From: Xanthomonas sp. DAR 35659 | Lineage (GTDB): Bacteria; Pseudomonadota; Gammaproteobacteria; Xanthomonadales; Xanthomonadaceae | Assembly: GCF_041242975.1 (NCBI RefSeq) | Contig: NZ_CP162488.1 | Span: 3,586,001-3,650,000, forward strand | Direction of reading: 5' to 3' | Length of the DNA: 64,000 bases | Part shown: positions 19,619 to 29,760 of the stretch, piece after piece | Position numbering within the stretch: the stretch's first letter is position 1 | Layout: every line of letters starts with the position of its first letter | Notes under the pieces: generated by a model | Told to the model about the DNA's origin: nothing | What the model saw: only the letters and a program-made list of their open reading frames with translations | The model's database searches: none | Translations under genes and position numbers: made by a program

Positions 19619-20301
19619 CGGTGGATCTCCTTATCGCCCGCAATCAGGCTGTGTGGAAACGGTGCGCCCAGTTGGTCCTGCTCGCGGGCGATCAAGTAAT
19701 GGTTGTGCGCGTGCACGTAATCGACCAGCACCACGCGCTCGCCGCGCGGGTAGACCTGGCCGGCGGGCGCGCGCACCTGCAGCACCAGGCCGGCGCCGCC
19801 ATCGTCGAAGGTGGCGTAGCCGCTGTTGGCGTCGGCGCGCGGCGAGGCGACGATGCCGATCTTGCCGAGCAGCGATGCCTGCGCCACCGGGCGCAAGCGC
19901 AACAGCAGCCGGCGCAGCGGCCGCAGCATCCAGGAGGTCAACGGCACCGCCGGCAGCAGCGCCAGCAGCGCCACGCCGGCGCCGATGCCCCAGCGCAGAC
20001 CGGTCGGCAACGGCTGCAGCAGGAACAGGTGGACGAAATAGGTGCCGATCCAGCCCCAGAACGACAGCAGCGCCACCACCAGCATCACCGGCGCCCCGCC
20101 CAGGCCCAGCCGCGCGAAGATGCCGGACACACCGTGCAGGCCGTGATCGGCGCCATGCGCGCCATCGGCATGCAGGTGCCCGTCGCCGGCCAGGTCGCCG
20201 ATGCCGGTGGCGGCCAGCGCCCAGTAGATCGCCGAAAACGCCAACAGCACGCTGTACGGCAGCGTGGGAAATCCCAGTGCGACGTTCAAGAACTCGGCCA
20301 T
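19615..20301 (-). CDS. YqiJ-like inner-membrane protein with C-terminal OB-fold (NfeD-like)
   Basis: This 228-residue protein has three or four membrane segments: VLLAFSAIYWALAATG, VMLVVALLSFWGWIGTYFVH and GAGVALLALLPAVPLTSW. A cytoplasmic or periplasmic beta-rich domain from about residue 145 (LLGKIGIVASPRAD to RGERVVLVDYVHAHNHYLI) fits the OB-fold of the NfeD/YqiJ families. A His-rich loop (DGHLHADGAHGADHGLHG) could bind metal. NfeD-type proteins partner with flotillins, and the coupled flotillin gene supports this. GAGGGGGA lies directly upstream of the ATG. It is the first gene of the operon. Confidence 0.88.
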   Translation of the reverse strand: MAEFLNVALGFPTLPYSVLLAFSAIYWALAATGIGDLAGDGHLHADGAHGADHGLHGVSGIFARLGLGGAPVMLVVALLSFWGWIGTYFVHLFLLQPLPTGLRWGIGAGVALLALLPAVPLTSWMLRPLRRLLLRLRPVAQASLLGKIGIVASPRADANSGYATFDDGGAGLVLQVRAPAGQVYPRGERVVLVDYVHAHNHYLIAREQDQLGAPFPHSLIAGDKEIHR

Positions 20302-20671
20302 TCCCCCTCATCCGTGCTGTGCCGTATCGACGCGTCCCGTCATGGACAGCGCCGCATTGCTTCCACCTGCCAGGCGCGCATTCGGCGCGCGGCGCACCAA
20401 CGCCAGGGCAGGCCCCTGCAGGAATCATACGTGAAAGGCGTGGCGATATGCCGGCAGGCACGGCGACATGGCCGGCCTTCGCCAGGCCATGCGCGATGCA
20501 CGCACTGCGATCAGGCTGGAGCGCGCGTCCAAGCGCAGCCGCCGCGATGCGCAGCAAGCGCATGCGTTTGGCCACAGCGGCAAGCCGCGGCAATCGACGT
20601 CGCTCCGGGATCGGCGCTGCTCGTGTCCTGCAGCCGCTTCACGCGCCCGCCCGGGCGACGCGGTCGCGCAC
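20302..20671. other. Intergenic region trpF to YqiJ-like operon
   Basis: No credible coding frame was found. The right-hand part follows trpF and the left-hand part precedes the yqiJ-like gene on the same strand. It should therefore contain the 3' end of the truA-trpF message and the promoter of the 10-kb operon. No T-tract terminator or consensus promoter stands out. Confidence 0.5.
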
Positions 20672-21334
20672 TCAGCAGTTGGTGGACAGCTCGTGGCAGT
20701 CCGCGCGGCGCACTTCCTCGACGAACTTGCGCATCTTGTGGCCGTCCTTGATGCCCGGCTCGCTCTCGATGCCGCTGGACACGTCCACGCCCCACGGCAA
20801 GGTGGCGATGATCGCGTCGAACACGTTGTCGGCGGTGATCCCGCCGGCCAGCAGGAACGGGCGGTGCAGCCCGGTGGGCAGGCGCGTCCAGTCGAAGGTC
20901 TTGCCCGAACCGCCGCTCTCGCCCGGGGCATGGCTGTCGAACAGGAAACCGGCCGCGTTCGGGTACTGCAACTGCAGGGTCCGGGCGTTGATCTCGCCGC
21001 CCCCCATGGGGACCGCCTTCAGGTACGGCAGGTTGAAACTCCGGCAGAAGCCATCGTCCTCGTCGCCGTGGAACTGCAGCAGCGTCGGCCGTACCGTCCG
21101 CAGGACTTCGCGCACTTCGTCCTTGGGGTTGTCGCGAAACAGCGCCACCACGTCGACCATCGGCGCGGCGGCCTGGCGCATCGCGCGCGCCTCGGCCGGC
21201 GCGACCCGGCGCGGACTGCCGTGAGCGAAGACGAACCCGACCGAATCCACGCCAAGTTCGCCGGCCAGGCGGATGTCGCCAGCACGGGTCATGCCACAGA
21301 ACTTGATGCGGGTGCGATACAGGGTGCGATTCAT
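20672..21334 (-). CDS. trpF: Phosphoribosylanthranilate isomerase
   Basis: TrpF performs the Amadori rearrangement of phosphoribosylanthranilate in tryptophan synthesis. The 220-residue TIM barrel has the catalytic Cys13 in [12 protein letters not shown], and VDVSSGIE contains the general-acid Asp. [11 protein letters not shown] and SSGIES form the phosphate site. Its ATG overlaps the truA stop (ATGA). trpB and trpA are more than 11 kb away on the same strand, separated by the YqiJ-TelA operon and the LysR gene. Confidence 0.96.
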   Translation of the reverse strand: MNRTLYRTRIKFCGMTRAGDIRLAGELGVDSVGFVFAHGSPRRVAPAEARAMRQAAAPMVDVVALFRDNPKDEVREVLRTVRPTLLQFHGDEDDGFCRSFNLPYLKAVPMGGGEINARTLQLQYPNAAGFLFDSHAPGESGGSGKTFDWTRLPTGLHRPFLLAGGITADNVFDAIIATLPWGVDVSSGIESEPGIKDGHKMRKFVEEVRRADCHELSTNC

Positions 21335-22104
21335 AGGGTGACCTCGGCCGGTAGCTTCCAGGTGTCGGGGTAGAGCGGACCGACGAACACCAGTCCCTGC
21401 GGCGGCGCGGTCGGGCCGGCGACGCTGCGGTCGCGCCCGGCAAGCAGTTCGCCGATCCAGGACACCGGCTTTTCGCCCGTCCCTACCATGATCAAGGACC
21501 CTACGATATTGCGCACCATGTGATGAAGGAATGCATTGGCCTGGACCTGGACCTCGATCACCTCGCCGCTGCGGGTCACCGCGATCGACTGCAGTTCGCG
21601 CCGCGCGTGCAGCGCCTGGCACTGGATGCTGCGGAACGCGCTGAAATCCTGCTCGCCCAGCAGCGCCTGCGCCGCGGCGTGCATCGCCTCGGCCTGCAGC
21701 GGCCGCCGCTCCCAGCTCAGGGTCTGACGGTACAGCGCCGGACGCACCTGCCGGTTGAGCAGGCGGTAGCGGTAACGCCGCGCGCGCGCGGAGAAGCGCG
21801 CATGGAAATCGTCGGCGGCCGGCACGCACCAGCGCACGCACACCGAGGGCGGCAACCGCGCGGTGGTGCCGAGCATCCAGCCGCGCGGCGCGCGCGGCGC
21901 ATCGCAGTCGAAATGCACCACCTGGCATTCGCCGTGCACGCCGGCATCGGTGCGGCCGGCGCAGACCACGCTCACCGGCGCATCGGCCACCGACGACAGC
22001 GCCGCCTGCAGCGTCGCCTGCACGCTCGGCCCGCCGGATTCGCCGAGCTGCTGCCAGCCCTGGAATTCGCTGCCGTCGTACTCCACGCCGAGCGCGTAGC
22101 GCAT
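21331..22104 (-). CDS. truA: tRNA pseudouridine(38-40) synthase
   Basis: TruA isomerises uridines 38-40 in the anticodon arm of many tRNAs. The 257-residue product begins [20 protein letters not shown] and has the catalytic Asp53 in [10 protein letters not shown]. The second domain includes [17 protein letters not shown]. It is translationally coupled to trpF by a four-base overlap; the truA-trpF pairing is conserved in gammaproteobacteria. The frame is open further upstream, but the added residues are not TruA-like. Confidence 0.96.
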   Translation of the reverse strand: MRYALGVEYDGSEFQGWQQLGESGGPSVQATLQAALSSVADAPVSVVCAGRTDAGVHGECQVVHFDCDAPRAPRGWMLGTTARLPPSVCVRWCVPAADDFHARFSARARRYRYRLLNRQVRPALYRQTLSWERRPLQAEAMHAAAQALLGEQDFSAFRSIQCQALHARRELQSIAVTRSGEVIEVQVQANAFLHHMVRNIVGSLIMVGTGEKPVSWIGELLAGRDRSVAGPTAPPQGLVFVGPLYPDTWKLPAEVTL

Positions 22105-22410
22105 GCGCCTACCCCGCCCTTGCGCGCAATGCGGACAGGCCCGGCCAGCGCGCGGCGTGGTCGCACGGGCGAACCCGCTGCGGTGCGCGGCGCGCGGCCA
22201 CGGCGGCGCGCGGCGGCGCCGATCGCACGGATCGGCGCGTGATGCGGGCAGCGCCCACGCGGGAGATCCCGGCCTGGAGACGTCGCGCCGGCCGCACTGC
22301 TGCGCCGGCGGGCACCGGCGCGGTCGTGTCGAGGAGGGGCTCGCGCATCGTCGCCATCCCGGTCGCGGCGGGACGGCGGCGGCGCGAGCGCCGCGCACCG
22401 TCCGCGTGGA
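22105..22410. other. Intergenic region fimV-truA, nothing recognised
   Basis: This is about 306 extremely GC-rich bases with long accidental open frames on both strands but no start signal, known motif or clear hairpin terminator. Confidence 0.5.
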
Positions 22411-24396
22411 TCACCCCAGACGCCCCAGCAATTGCAGCGCCTCGGCGCGTGCCGTCGGATCGCCGCCGGCGGCCACCTCGTTGAGCAGGGTGCGCGCGGT
22501 TTCGTTGTCGCCCAGGTCCATATAGGCCACCGCCAGTTCCAGCCGCTCGCGGCCGATCGGCGGATACGCCGGTGCCGGCTCGGCGACCGGCTCCGGGGCA
22601 GCGGGCAGCTCGTCCTGATGCCAGGTCGGCTCCTGGCGGACCGCCGCCGGCGGGACCGCTGGCGCCTGCCGCCATGGCGCGTCGGCGTCGTGCGAAACCT
22701 GCGGCGCGGGCGCCAGGTCGAGGTCGGGCTGCGGCGCGGGCGACGGCGGCGGCACGTCCTCGGCAGGCGCGCGCGGCGGCGCATGCGTGGCCAGTTCGCG
22801 CTCGAACGCGTGATCCTGATCGACCTGGGCGTGATCCAGCCACTCCCGCTCCGCCTCCTGCTCTGCCTCCTCGCGCGCGTGCCGGTCCAGCGGCGGCAGG
22901 TCCGGCGCGTCGACGTCGCGATGCGCGGTCGTCGGCACCGCCGCGGCCAGTTCCGCGGTGTCGTAGCCATGCCGCGGCAGCGGCGGCAACGGCGACGGCT
23001 TGCGCCGGCGTGACAGCAGCAAGGCAACCACGCCAAGCACCAGCAGCGCCAACCCGCCCCACAGCCACAGCGGCCAGCCGTTGGCGGCCGCCGGCGCGGG
23101 CTGCGCCTGGGCCGGCACCTGCCCCGCCTGCGCCAGACGCTTCTGCGCGGCCGCCAGATCGCTGTCCTTGAGCGCGATCAGCTGCTGCTGCTGGGCCTTG
23201 AGCTTCTCCAGTTGCTCGACCCGCGAGCGCAGTTCCTGGACCTCGGCATCGCGTGCCGCGAGGTCTTCGCGCGCCTGCTGCAATTGTTGAGTCGCCACCA
23301 TGTCTCCCTCGTCGCCGGCACCGGTGCCGGACTTGCTTCCCGCGTTGTCGCGCTGCGCCGGCACCGCCGGCGCGATTTCCAGACGTGCCCCGGGGGCGCC
23401 GGCGGCGCTCGCCGTCGCCGCCGGCTTGGCGGCGGCCGGCGCCGGCGCGTCGGCCTGCTGCGCCTGCGCCGGTTGCGGCACCGGCGCGCGGGCCTGGCGC
23501 CACTGCGCGGCCTGCTCGCGGACGATGGCGGTGGCCGCCGCGGCATCGATGCTAGCCAGTTCCTCCTCGCGCGGCGTGCGCAGCACCGCGCCCTGCTTGA
23601 GCAGGTTGAGGTTGCCGCGGATGAACGCATCCGGATTGGCGCGCAGCAGCGCGACCATGGTCTGGTCCAGCGAGCGGTCGCTGCCGCGCGCCAGTTGCCG
23701 GGCGATCTGCGACAGGGTCTGGCCGCGCTGCACCGGCGCCAGCGCATCGCCGGGCGCCGCGACCGGTGCCGGCGCGGTGCGCACCGGCGCGGGCCTGGGC
23801 GCGGCCGCCGCTGGCGGCACGGCGGTGGCGGCGGGCGGCGCCGCGGCCGGCGGTGCCGGCTGGGCGCGGTCGATGCGGTCGGAGGGCATCGCCGCCGCCG
23901 GCGCGTCGATCGCCGGCGCCTCGATCGCCGCGGCGGTGCTGGGCGCGTCGACCAGGGCGGAGTACTCGCGGATCAAGCGGCCCTGGCCCCAATCGACCTC
24001 GATCAGGAAGCTCAGCGACGGCACATCGACCGGCATGCGGCTGCTGACGCGGATCACCGCGCGGCCCTGGTTGGTCTGCGCGAAGCGGAATTGCAGGTCG
24101 CCGACCAGGCCTTCCGGGCGCTGCAGGCCGACCCGGGCGAAGGTCGCCGGCGAGGCCAGGGCCACGCGCGCGTTCTCCAGTTCGCCCGGTTCGTTGGAAA
24201 TCACCGGAATTTCGGCCAGGAACGGCTCGCCCGGCTTGGACAGCACGCGGATGTCGCCGAGCCCCAGCGCCAGAGCGGCCTGGCTGCAGGCCAGCAACAG
24301 CACTGCGCAGCCCGCACGCCAGGCGTGGCGCCAGCGGCGCGCGAGCGGTGCGTCGCCGTCGCGGCGGAGAGAGAACGAACGTGGTTGTAGGCGCAT
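22411..24396 (-). CDS. fimV: FimV/HubP-family polar landmark protein
   Basis: This large envelope protein anchors type IV pilus, chemotaxis or flagellar components at the cell pole. Domains in order are: a signal peptide with CAVLLLACSQAALALG; the FimV N-terminal domain beginning LGLGDIRVLSKPGEPFLAEI; an Ala/Pro-rich linker; a LysM peptidoglycan-binding domain (VQRGQTLSQIARQLARGSDR); a coiled coil (LQQAREDLAARDAEVQEL); a membrane helix (WLWGGLALLVLGVVALLLSR) with RRRK after it; an acidic cytoplasmic stretch; and the C-terminal FimV motif (ELAVAYMDLGDNETARTLLN). ATG 24396 has AAGGGG upstream; an in-frame ATG at 24420 lacks a ribosome-binding site. Upstream is asd and downstream truA, as in pseudomonads. 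Confidence 0.92.
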   Translation of the reverse strand: MRLQPRSFSLRRDGDAPLARRWRHAWRAGCAVLLLACSQAALALGLGDIRVLSKPGEPFLAEIPVISNEPGELENARVALASPATFARVGLQRPEGLVGDLQFRFAQTNQGRAVIRVSSRMPVDVPSLSFLIEVDWGQGRLIREYSALVDAPSTAAAIEAPAIDAPAAAMPSDRIDRAQPAPPAAAPPAATAVPPAAAAPRPAPVRTAPAPVAAPGDALAPVQRGQTLSQIARQLARGSDRSLDQTMVALLRANPDAFIRGNLNLLKQGAVLRTPREEELASIDAAAATAIVREQAAQWRQARAPVPQPAQAQQADAPAPAAAKPAATASAAGAPGARLEIAPAVPAQRDNAGSKSGTGAGDEGDMVATQQLQQAREDLAARDAEVQELRSRVEQLEKLKAQQQQLIALKDSDLAAAQKRLAQAGQVPAQAQPAPAAANGWPLWLWGGLALLVLGVVALLLSRRRKPSPLPPLPRHGYDTAELAAAVPTTAHRDVDAPDLPPLDRHAREEAEQEAEREWLDHAQVDQDHAFERELATHAPPRAPAEDVPPPSPAPQPDLDLAPAPQVSHDADAPWRQAPAVPPAAVRQEPTWHQDELPAAPEPVAEPAPAYPPIGRERLELAVAYMDLGDNETARTLLNEVAAGGDPTARAEALQLLGRLG

Positions 24397-24561
24397 CCCG
24401 CCCCTGCCCCTTGGAGTCATGGCGTGCAATATATATGAAGCGGGGATTCGGGATTGGGGATTGGGGATTCGCTGCAGATGCGGCGGCGGCATGGAGCACC
24501 GACATGGAATCGGCAAGGCGGTCGGGAGCGAGGCCCCAGTTGTTGCGACGCGCCGTTGCCC

Positions 24562-24631
24562 TGTAGGAGCGGCTTTAGCCGCGACGAAGCGTTACCGGTA
24601 AAGCCCATCGCGGCTAAAGCCGCTCCTACAC
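24562..24631. repeat. Inverted pair of GTAG REP elements
   Basis: TGTAGGAGCGGCTTTAGCCG at 24562 is followed after about 24 bases by its reverse complement CGGCTAAAGCCGCTCCTACA at about 24611. Together they form a large cruciform-capable structure. Each arm is itself palindromic (GCGGCT/AGCCGC), the form of the GTAG REPs of Stenotrophomonas and Xanthomonas. Confidence 0.8.
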
Positions 24632-24748
24632 GCGCGCCTCCTATCGTGACTGGAGACCAATGGCGCCCCGCTACACGGGGCCAGTGCGACACGCATGCCG
24701 TAGACGACAACGGCCAGGGCATGCGCCACTGGCCGTTGCGTGGGCAGC

Positions 24749-24806
24749 TGGGGATTCCGCGCTCCGCAGCGCCGAAGCGGCGCTGCGGAGCGCCTGCGAA
24801 TCCCCA
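24749..24806. repeat. Long palindrome downstream of asd
   Basis: TGGGGATTCCGCGCTCCGCA and its near-perfect reverse complement TGCGGAGCGCCTGCGAATCC flank a short GCCGAAGCGGC centre. It begins 25 bases beyond the asd stop and could act as a 3' mRNA hairpin. There is no T tract, so it is not a classical intrinsic terminator. Confidence 0.65.
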
Positions 24807-24830
24807 ATCCCCCTCCCGAATATCGGCTCC

Positions 24831-25856
24831 TCAGCCCTCCTGCGCCACCAACTCGGCCAACTGCACCGCATTGAGCGCGGCGCCCTTGCGGATGTTGTCG
24901 GCCACCACCCACAGATTGAGGCCGCGCGGGTGCGAGAAGTCCTCGCGGATGCGGCCGACGAACACCGGATCCTTGCCCGAGGCATGGGTCACCGGGGTCG
25001 GGTAGCCGCCGGCCTTGTGCTCGTCGACCACTTCCACGCCGGGCGCCTGCCCCAGCAGGGCGCGCGCCTGCTCGACGGTGATCTTGCGCTTGGTCTCGAT
25101 ATTGACCGCCTCGGAATGGCCGTAGAACACCGGCACGCGCACCGCGGTGGGGTTCACCAGGATGCTGCTGTCCTCGAGGATCTTCTGCGTCTCCCACACC
25201 AGCTTCATCTCTTCCTTGGTGTAGCCGTTGGGCTGGAAGTCGTCGATGTGCGGGATCAGGTTGAAGGCGATCTGCGCCTGGAACTTCTGCGGCTCGATGT
25301 CCTGGAACGCCAGCAGCTGCGCGGTCTGCTTGCCCAGTTCCTCCATGCCCGAGCGACCGGCGCCGGACACCGACTGATAGGTGGCCACGTTGATGCGCTC
25401 GATGCCGTATTCCTTGTGGATCGGCGCCAGCACCGGCATCAGCTGCATGGTCGAGCAATTGGGGTTGGCGACGATGCCGCGCGGACGGTTCTTCAGCGCA
25501 TGCGGATTGACTTCCGACACCACCAGCGGCACGTCGTCGTCGTAGCGGAAGGTCGAGGAGTTGTCGATCACTACCGCGCCGGCCGCGGCGAACTTCGGCG
25601 CGTACTCCTTGGAGATGCCGCCGCCGGCGGAGAACAGCGCGATGTCCACGCCGCTCGGGTCGAAGGTGGCCAGGTCGAGCACGGTGACCTTCTGGCCGTT
25701 GAACTCGACCTGGCCGCCGGCCGAGCGCTCGGAGGCCAGCGGGTACAGCGTGGCGATGGGGAAGCCGCGCTCGGCGAGGATGCTCAGCATGGTTTCGCCG
25801 ACGGCACCGGTGGCGCCGACGACGGCGACGTTGAAACGACGGGTTGCATTGCTCAT
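24831..25856 (-). CDS. asd: Aspartate-semialdehyde dehydrogenase
   Basis: Asd reduces aspartyl phosphate to aspartate semialdehyde, the branch point to lysine/diaminopimelate, threonine and methionine. The 341-residue product has the NADP-binding GATGAVG at residues 14-20 and the catalytic Cys134 in IVANPNCSTMQL. ATYQSVSGAGRSG and GKDPVFVGRIRED are typical of the Asd family. It follows the 2-hydroxyacid dehydrogenase by 103 bases on the same strand and precedes fimV. Confidence 0.96.
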   Translation of the reverse strand: MSNATRRFNVAVVGATGAVGETMLSILAERGFPIATLYPLASERSAGGQVEFNGQKVTVLDLATFDPSGVDIALFSAGGGISKEYAPKFAAAGAVVIDNSSTFRYDDDVPLVVSEVNPHALKNRPRGIVANPNCSTMQLMPVLAPIHKEYGIERINVATYQSVSGAGRSGMEELGKQTAQLLAFQDIEPQKFQAQIAFNLIPHIDDFQPNGYTKEEMKLVWETQKILEDSSILVNPTAVRVPVFYGHSEAVNIETKRKITVEQARALLGQAPGVEVVDEHKAGGYPTPVTHASGKDPVFVGRIREDFSHPRGLNLWVVADNIRKGAALNAVQLAELVAQEG

Positions 25857-25959
25857 GGAAGGATTCGATCCGCAGGAAGAAAAAAGGGGAGGAACAGCCG
25901 CACTGCCGCTTGGATTCGGGGAACCTGCCGTGCGCGCCGCGCACAGGGCCGCAGGCTCC

Positions 25960-26997
25960 CTATCGTTTTTTGTCCGCGATCGCCCGCCCGCCGCCGCCCG
26001 CCGCGGCGATCGCGTCCAGGTTCAGCGCGTTGGGCGGGCGCCCGGCGTCGGCGCCGATGCCCAGCGCGGCGAGCAGGTTGTCCACCGCCAGCGACACCAT
26101 CGCGCGGCGCGTGGCCACGCTGGCGCTGCCGATGTGCGGGGTCAGCACCACGTTGCGCAGCGCCAGCAGCTCCGGACGGATCGCCGGCTCGCCTTCGAAT
26201 ACGTCCAGGCCGGCCGCGGCCAGGCGCCCGTTGGCCAGCGCGTCGGCCAGGGCGATCTCGTCGACCAGGCCGCCGCGGGCGATGTTCACCAGCGTCGCGG
26301 TCGGCTGCATCTTCGCCAGCGCGGCGGCATCGATGAGGTGGTGCGACTGCGCGCTGTACGGCAGTACCAGCAGCAGGTGGTCGGCGCGCGCCAGCAGCTC
26401 GTCGAAGCCGACGTACTCGGCGCGATGCGCGCGCTCCACCTCGGCCGGCAGGCGGCTGCGGTTGTGGTACAGCACGCGCATCGAGAAGCCGGCGGCGCGA
26501 CACGCGATGGCCTGGCCGATGCGGCCCATGCCGAGGATGCCGAGGGTGCTGCCGTGGACATCGGCGCCGAGCATGGTCTGGAACGACCACTGCTGCCATT
26601 GCCCGTCGCGCAGCCAGCGCTCGGATTCGGTGATGCGCCGCGCCGCCGCCATCAGCAACGCGAAGCCGAGATCGGCGGTGGTCTCGGTGAGCACGTCGGG
26701 GGTATTGGTGGCGACGATGCCGGCCGCGCTGAGCGCGTCCAGGTCCAGATTGTTGTAGCCGACGCCGACGTTGGCGATGGCGCGCAGCCGCGGCGCGCCG
26801 GCGATCTCGGCGGCGCCGATGCGTTCGTTGAGAGTGACCAGGGCACCGTCCAGCGGCGCCAGCGCCGCGGCCAGCGCCTGCGGCGAATACTTGGTCACGT
26901 CCGCGGTGGTTGTCAGCGCGCAATGCGCGCCCAGCCGTGCGACGACGTCGTCGAACAACGGCTGGCTGACCCACACCCGCGGCCGCGACTCAACCAT
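25960..26997 (-). CDS. D-2-hydroxyacid dehydrogenase (GhrB/glycerate dehydrogenase type)
   Basis: This 345-residue NAD(P)-dependent dehydrogenase probably acts on glyoxylate, hydroxypyruvate or a 2-ketogluconate-like acid. The Rossmann motif is [11 protein letters not shown]. The catalytic Arg lies in [10 protein letters not shown], the Glu in DVFEGEP and the His in [12 protein letters not shown] at 26997 overlaps the aroC stop by eight bases, while GTG at 27003 is also in frame. The exact substrate cannot be fixed; relatives are annotated as glyoxylate/hydroxypyruvate reductase. It sits in a chain prmB-aroC-this gene-asd. Confidence 0.88.
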   Translation of the reverse strand: MVESRPRVWVSQPLFDDVVARLGAHCALTTTADVTKYSPQALAAALAPLDGALVTLNERIGAAEIAGAPRLRAIANVGVGYNNLDLDALSAAGIVATNTPDVLTETTADLGFALLMAAARRITESERWLRDGQWQQWSFQTMLGADVHGSTLGILGMGRIGQAIACRAAGFSMRVLYHNRSRLPAEVERAHRAEYVGFDELLARADHLLLVLPYSAQSHHLIDAAALAKMQPTATLVNIARGGLVDEIALADALANGRLAAAGLDVFEGEPAIRPELLALRNVVLTPHIGSASVATRRAMVSLAVDNLLAALGIGADAGRPPNALNLDAIAAAGGGGRAIADKKR

Positions 26998-28093
26998 CGC
27001 CACCGCCCGGGATGCGCGGCGTCACAGTGCCCACGTCGCCACATTGCGCTCGGTGGCGCAGCGCCTGGTCCATCAGCACCAGCGCCATCATCGCCTCGGC
27101 GATCGGGGTGGCGCGGATGCCGACACAGGGGTCGTGGCGGCCGGTGGTGATCACGTCCACCGCCTGCCCATCCACGTCCACCGTGGCGCCGGGCAGGCGC
27201 AGGCTGGAAGTCGGCTTGAACGCCATCGAGACGACGACGGGCTGGCCGGTGGCGATGCCGCCGAGCACGCCGCCGGCATGGTTGGACTGGAAGCCGTCCG
27301 GCGCGATCAGGTCGCGGTGCTCGGTGCCCTTCTGGGTCACCGCGGCGAAGCCATCGCCGATCTCCACGCCCTTGACCGCGTTGATGCTCATCATCGCCGC
27401 GGCCAGTTCGCCGTCGAGCTTGCCGTAGATCGGCTCGCCCCAGCCCGCCGGCACGCCGTCGGCGACCACGGTGACCCGCGCGCCGATCGAATCGCCGGAC
27501 TTGCGCAGCGCATCCATGTACGCCTCCAGCTCCGGCACCTGCGGCGCATGCGGCCAGAAGAACGCATTGTCTTCCACAGCGTCCCAGGCGAAGCCCTGCG
27601 GTAGCAGCGGCCCGAGCTGCGACAGATAGCCGCGCACGCGCACGCCGTAGCGTTGCGCCAGCCACTTCTTGGCGATCACGCCGGCGGCCACGCGCATGGT
27701 GGTCTCGCGCGCGGACGAACGCCCGCCACCGCGCGGATCGCGGATGCCGTACTTCTGCCAGTAGCTGTAGTCGGCATGGCCGGGGCGGAACTGCCGGGCG
27801 ATGTCGGTGTAGTCCTTGCTGCGCTGGTCGGTGTTGCGGATCAGCAGGCCGATCGGGGTGCCGGTGGTGCGGCCTTCGTAGACCCCGGACAGGATCTCGA
27901 TCTCATCGGCCTCGCGCCGCGCCGAGGTGTGCCGGCTCTTGCCGGTGGCGCGGCGCTGCAGGTCGTGGGCGAATTCGCCGGGGTCCAGTTCCAGGCCCGG
28001 CGGGCAGCCATCGACCACACAGCCGATCGCCGGCCCGTGCGATTCGCCGAAGGTGGTGACGGTCAGCAGCTTGCCGAAACTGTTCGCGCTCAT
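26990..28093 (-). CDS. aroC: Chorismate synthase
   Basis: AroC makes chorismate, the branch point for aromatic amino acids, by anti-elimination from EPSP using reduced FMN. The 367-residue protein has [17 protein letters not shown] near the N-terminus and the signature [31 protein letters not shown] and [14 protein letters not shown] occur near the C-terminus. Its start is 10 bases after the prmB stop, and its end overlaps the downstream dehydrogenase gene, so the three form an operon. Confidence 0.97.
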   Translation of the reverse strand: MSANSFGKLLTVTTFGESHGPAIGCVVDGCPPGLELDPGEFAHDLQRRATGKSRHTSARREADEIEILSGVYEGRTTGTPIGLLIRNTDQRSKDYTDIARQFRPGHADYSYWQKYGIRDPRGGGRSSARETTMRVAAGVIAKKWLAQRYGVRVRGYLSQLGPLLPQGFAWDAVEDNAFFWPHAPQVPELEAYMDALRKSGDSIGARVTVVADGVPAGWGEPIYGKLDGELAAAMMSINAVKGVEIGDGFAAVTQKGTEHRDLIAPDGFQSNHAGGVLGGIATGQPVVVSMAFKPTSSLRLPGATVDVDGQAVDVITTGRHDPCVGIRATPIAEAMMALVLMDQALRHRAQCGDVGTVTPRIPGGGDG

Positions 28094-28103
28094 ACGTGTC
28101 GCG

Positions 28104-29030
28104 TCACCGGTCCGCGGCCAGTTCGGCGATGCGCGCGTGATGCGCGACCAGTTCGGCGCACTCCACCGCGAAGATGCCCATCTGCCCGACCTTGAACTCG
28201 ACCCAGGCGAAGTCCACTTCCGGCAGCAGCTGCGCCAGCGCGCGTTCGGACTCGCCGACCTCGCAGATCAGCAGGCCGTCCTCGCTCAGGTGCGCCGGCG
28301 CGTCGCGCAGGATCTTCAGCGCCAGGTCCAGGCCGTCGTCGCCCGCGCGCAGGCCCAGCTCCGGCTCGTGTGCGTATTCCGGCGGCAGCGCGTCGGTCTC
28401 GGCATGGGTGACGTAGGGCGGATTGGTCACGATCAGCTCGTAGCGGCGTCCGCCCAGCCCGGCGAACAGGTCGGACTTGACCAGTTCGACGTTGTCGGCC
28501 AGCAGCCGTTCCTTGTTCTCGGCCGCCAGGCTCAGCGCGTCGTCGCTGATGTCGACCGCGTCCACCTGCCAGTTCGGGTTGTAGTGCGCCATGGCGATGG
28601 CGATGCAGCCCGAACCGGTGCACAGGTCCAGCGCGCGCTCGACCGGGCGGCCGGCCAGCCACGGCTCGAAGCCGGCCTCGATCAGCTCGGCGATCGGCGA
28701 ACGCGGCACCAGCGCGCGCGCGTCGCTCTTGAAGCTGAGCCCGGCGAACCAGGCCTCGCCGGTGAGGTAGGCGGCGGGGATGCGCTCGGCGATGCGGCGT
28801 TCGAACAGCGCCAGCACCTGCGCCTTCTCCGGCGTGGTGACGCGCGCGCCGCCGTAGGCCGGGCCCAGGTCGTGCGGCAGGTGCAGCGCGTGCAGCACCA
28901 GTTGCGTGGCCTCGTCCAGGGCATTGTCGTAGCTGTGGCCGAAGCTCAGCCCGGCGGCGTTGAAACGGCTGGTGCCGTAGCGGATCAGGTCGATGATCGT
29001 GTGGAGTTCGGCGGCCGCGTCGGCAGTCAT
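28104..29030 (-). CDS. prmB: 50S ribosomal protein L3 glutamine methyltransferase
   Basis: PrmB methylates a glutamine of ribosomal protein L3 using S-adenosylmethionine. The 308-residue product has a helical N-terminal domain, the SAM-binding motif [14 protein letters not shown] (about 135-147), VDISDDAL, and the catalytic NPPY at 203-206 ([12 protein letters not shown]). The N-terminal part ([20 protein letters not shown]) is typical of PrmB rather than PrmC. The gene pair prmB-aroC is conserved. A longer open frame upstream is antisense to the SCO1-like gene and is rejected. Confidence 0.95.
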   Translation of the reverse strand: MTADAAAELHTIIDLIRYGTSRFNAAGLSFGHSYDNALDEATQLVLHALHLPHDLGPAYGGARVTTPEKAQVLALFERRIAERIPAAYLTGEAWFAGLSFKSDARALVPRSPIAELIEAGFEPWLAGRPVERALDLCTGSGCIAIAMAHYNPNWQVDAVDISDDALSLAAENKERLLADNVELVKSDLFAGLGGRRYELIVTNPPYVTHAETDALPPEYAHEPELGLRAGDDGLDLALKILRDAPAHLSEDGLLICEVGESERALAQLLPEVDFAWVEFKVGQMGIFAVECAELVAHHARIAELAADR

Positions 29031-29109
29031 GGCAACAGGCAAGGCAATGTGGCCCCCGATTATAGAGGCCCGGCCGCTATGATGAGCGTTCGTTGCATGG
29101 GAAATCAGT
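29031..29109. promoter_or_regulatory. Divergent promoter region prmB / SCO1-like gene
   Basis: Only 79 bases separate the two start codons. GATTATAGAG and GCTATGATG are AT-richer strings that could serve as -10 elements for the two directions, but neither is certain. Confidence 0.4.
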
Positions 29110-29760
29110 ATGTTCAACCGCACCTTCGGCATCGTCCTGGTGGTCGCCCTCGCCGCTGGCCTGGGGCTGCTGCTGGCCCAGAAGTACTTCGGCGGCAGCG
29201 CCGCCCCGGCCTGGCCGGAAACCCGCGCGGTGCGCATGTACCCGCAACCGCGCGCCCTGCCCGACTTCCATCTGCGCCAGTCCGACGGCACGCCGCTGGT
29301 CCCGGGCGAGCTGAAGGGTCACTGGACCCTGGTGTTCCTGGGCTTCACCGCCTGCCCGGACGTGTGCCCGACCACCCTGGCCGACCTGGCCCGGGCGCAG
29401 AAGCAGTGGGAGTCGATCCCCGACCCGCTGCGCCCGCGGGTGCTGTTCGTCTCGGTCGATCCCGAGCGCGACACTCCCTCGCGGCTGGGTGCCTACGCCC
29501 ACGGCTTCCACAAGGACACCCTCGCCGCCACCGCCGACGTGCCGGAGTTGGAACGCTTCGCCACCGCGCTGGGCTTCGTGTTCCAGAAGGTGCCCGGCAA
29601 GCATTTCCAGGAAAACCCCAACGACTACAGCATGGACCACTCCGCAGCGATCGCCGTGCTCGACCCGCAGGGTCGCCAGACCGGGCTGATCCGCCCGCCG
29701 TTCGATGCGGCCGCGATCGCCGCCGACCTGCAGGCGCTGACCAAGGCCACCGCGCCATGA
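29110..29760 (+). CDS. SCO1/SenC family copper chaperone
   Basis: This 216-residue membrane-anchored thioredoxin-fold protein helps insert copper into the CuA site of cytochrome c oxidase. A signal anchor ([19 protein letters not shown]) is followed by the SCO domain with copper-binding Cys82 and Cys86 in [19 protein letters not shown] and the third ligand His177 (SMDHSAAI) are present. All copper ligands are intact. It is coupled to psd by a four-base ATGA overlap. Confidence 0.94.
   Translation: MFNRTFGIVLVVALAAGLGLLLAQKYFGGSAAPAWPETRAVRMYPQPRALPDFHLRQSDGTPLVPGELKGHWTLVFLGFTACPDVCPTTLADLARAQKQWESIPDPLRPRVLFVSVDPERDTPSRLGAYAHGFHKDTLAATADVPELERFATALGFVFQKVPGKHFQENPNDYSMDHSAAIAVLDPQGRQTGLIRPPFDAAAIAADLQALTKATAP

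Larger units (their letters stand above)
24397..24830. other. Repeat-rich intergenic region asd-fimV
   Basis: No gene is seen. The region is almost filled with repeats: GATTCGGGATTGGGGATTGG at 24441-24471, an inverted pair of GTAG REPs at 24562-24631, and a long palindrome at 24749-24806 just after asd. The AT-rich string CAATATATATGAAG at 24427-24440 is a possible promoter element for fimV. Confidence 0.65.

Noticed and set aside
17486..19699. Plus-strand open frame opposite the flotillin gene
   Set aside because: Low-complexity Leu/Gly/Arg product caused by the Glu/Ala repeats of the coiled coil on the other strand.
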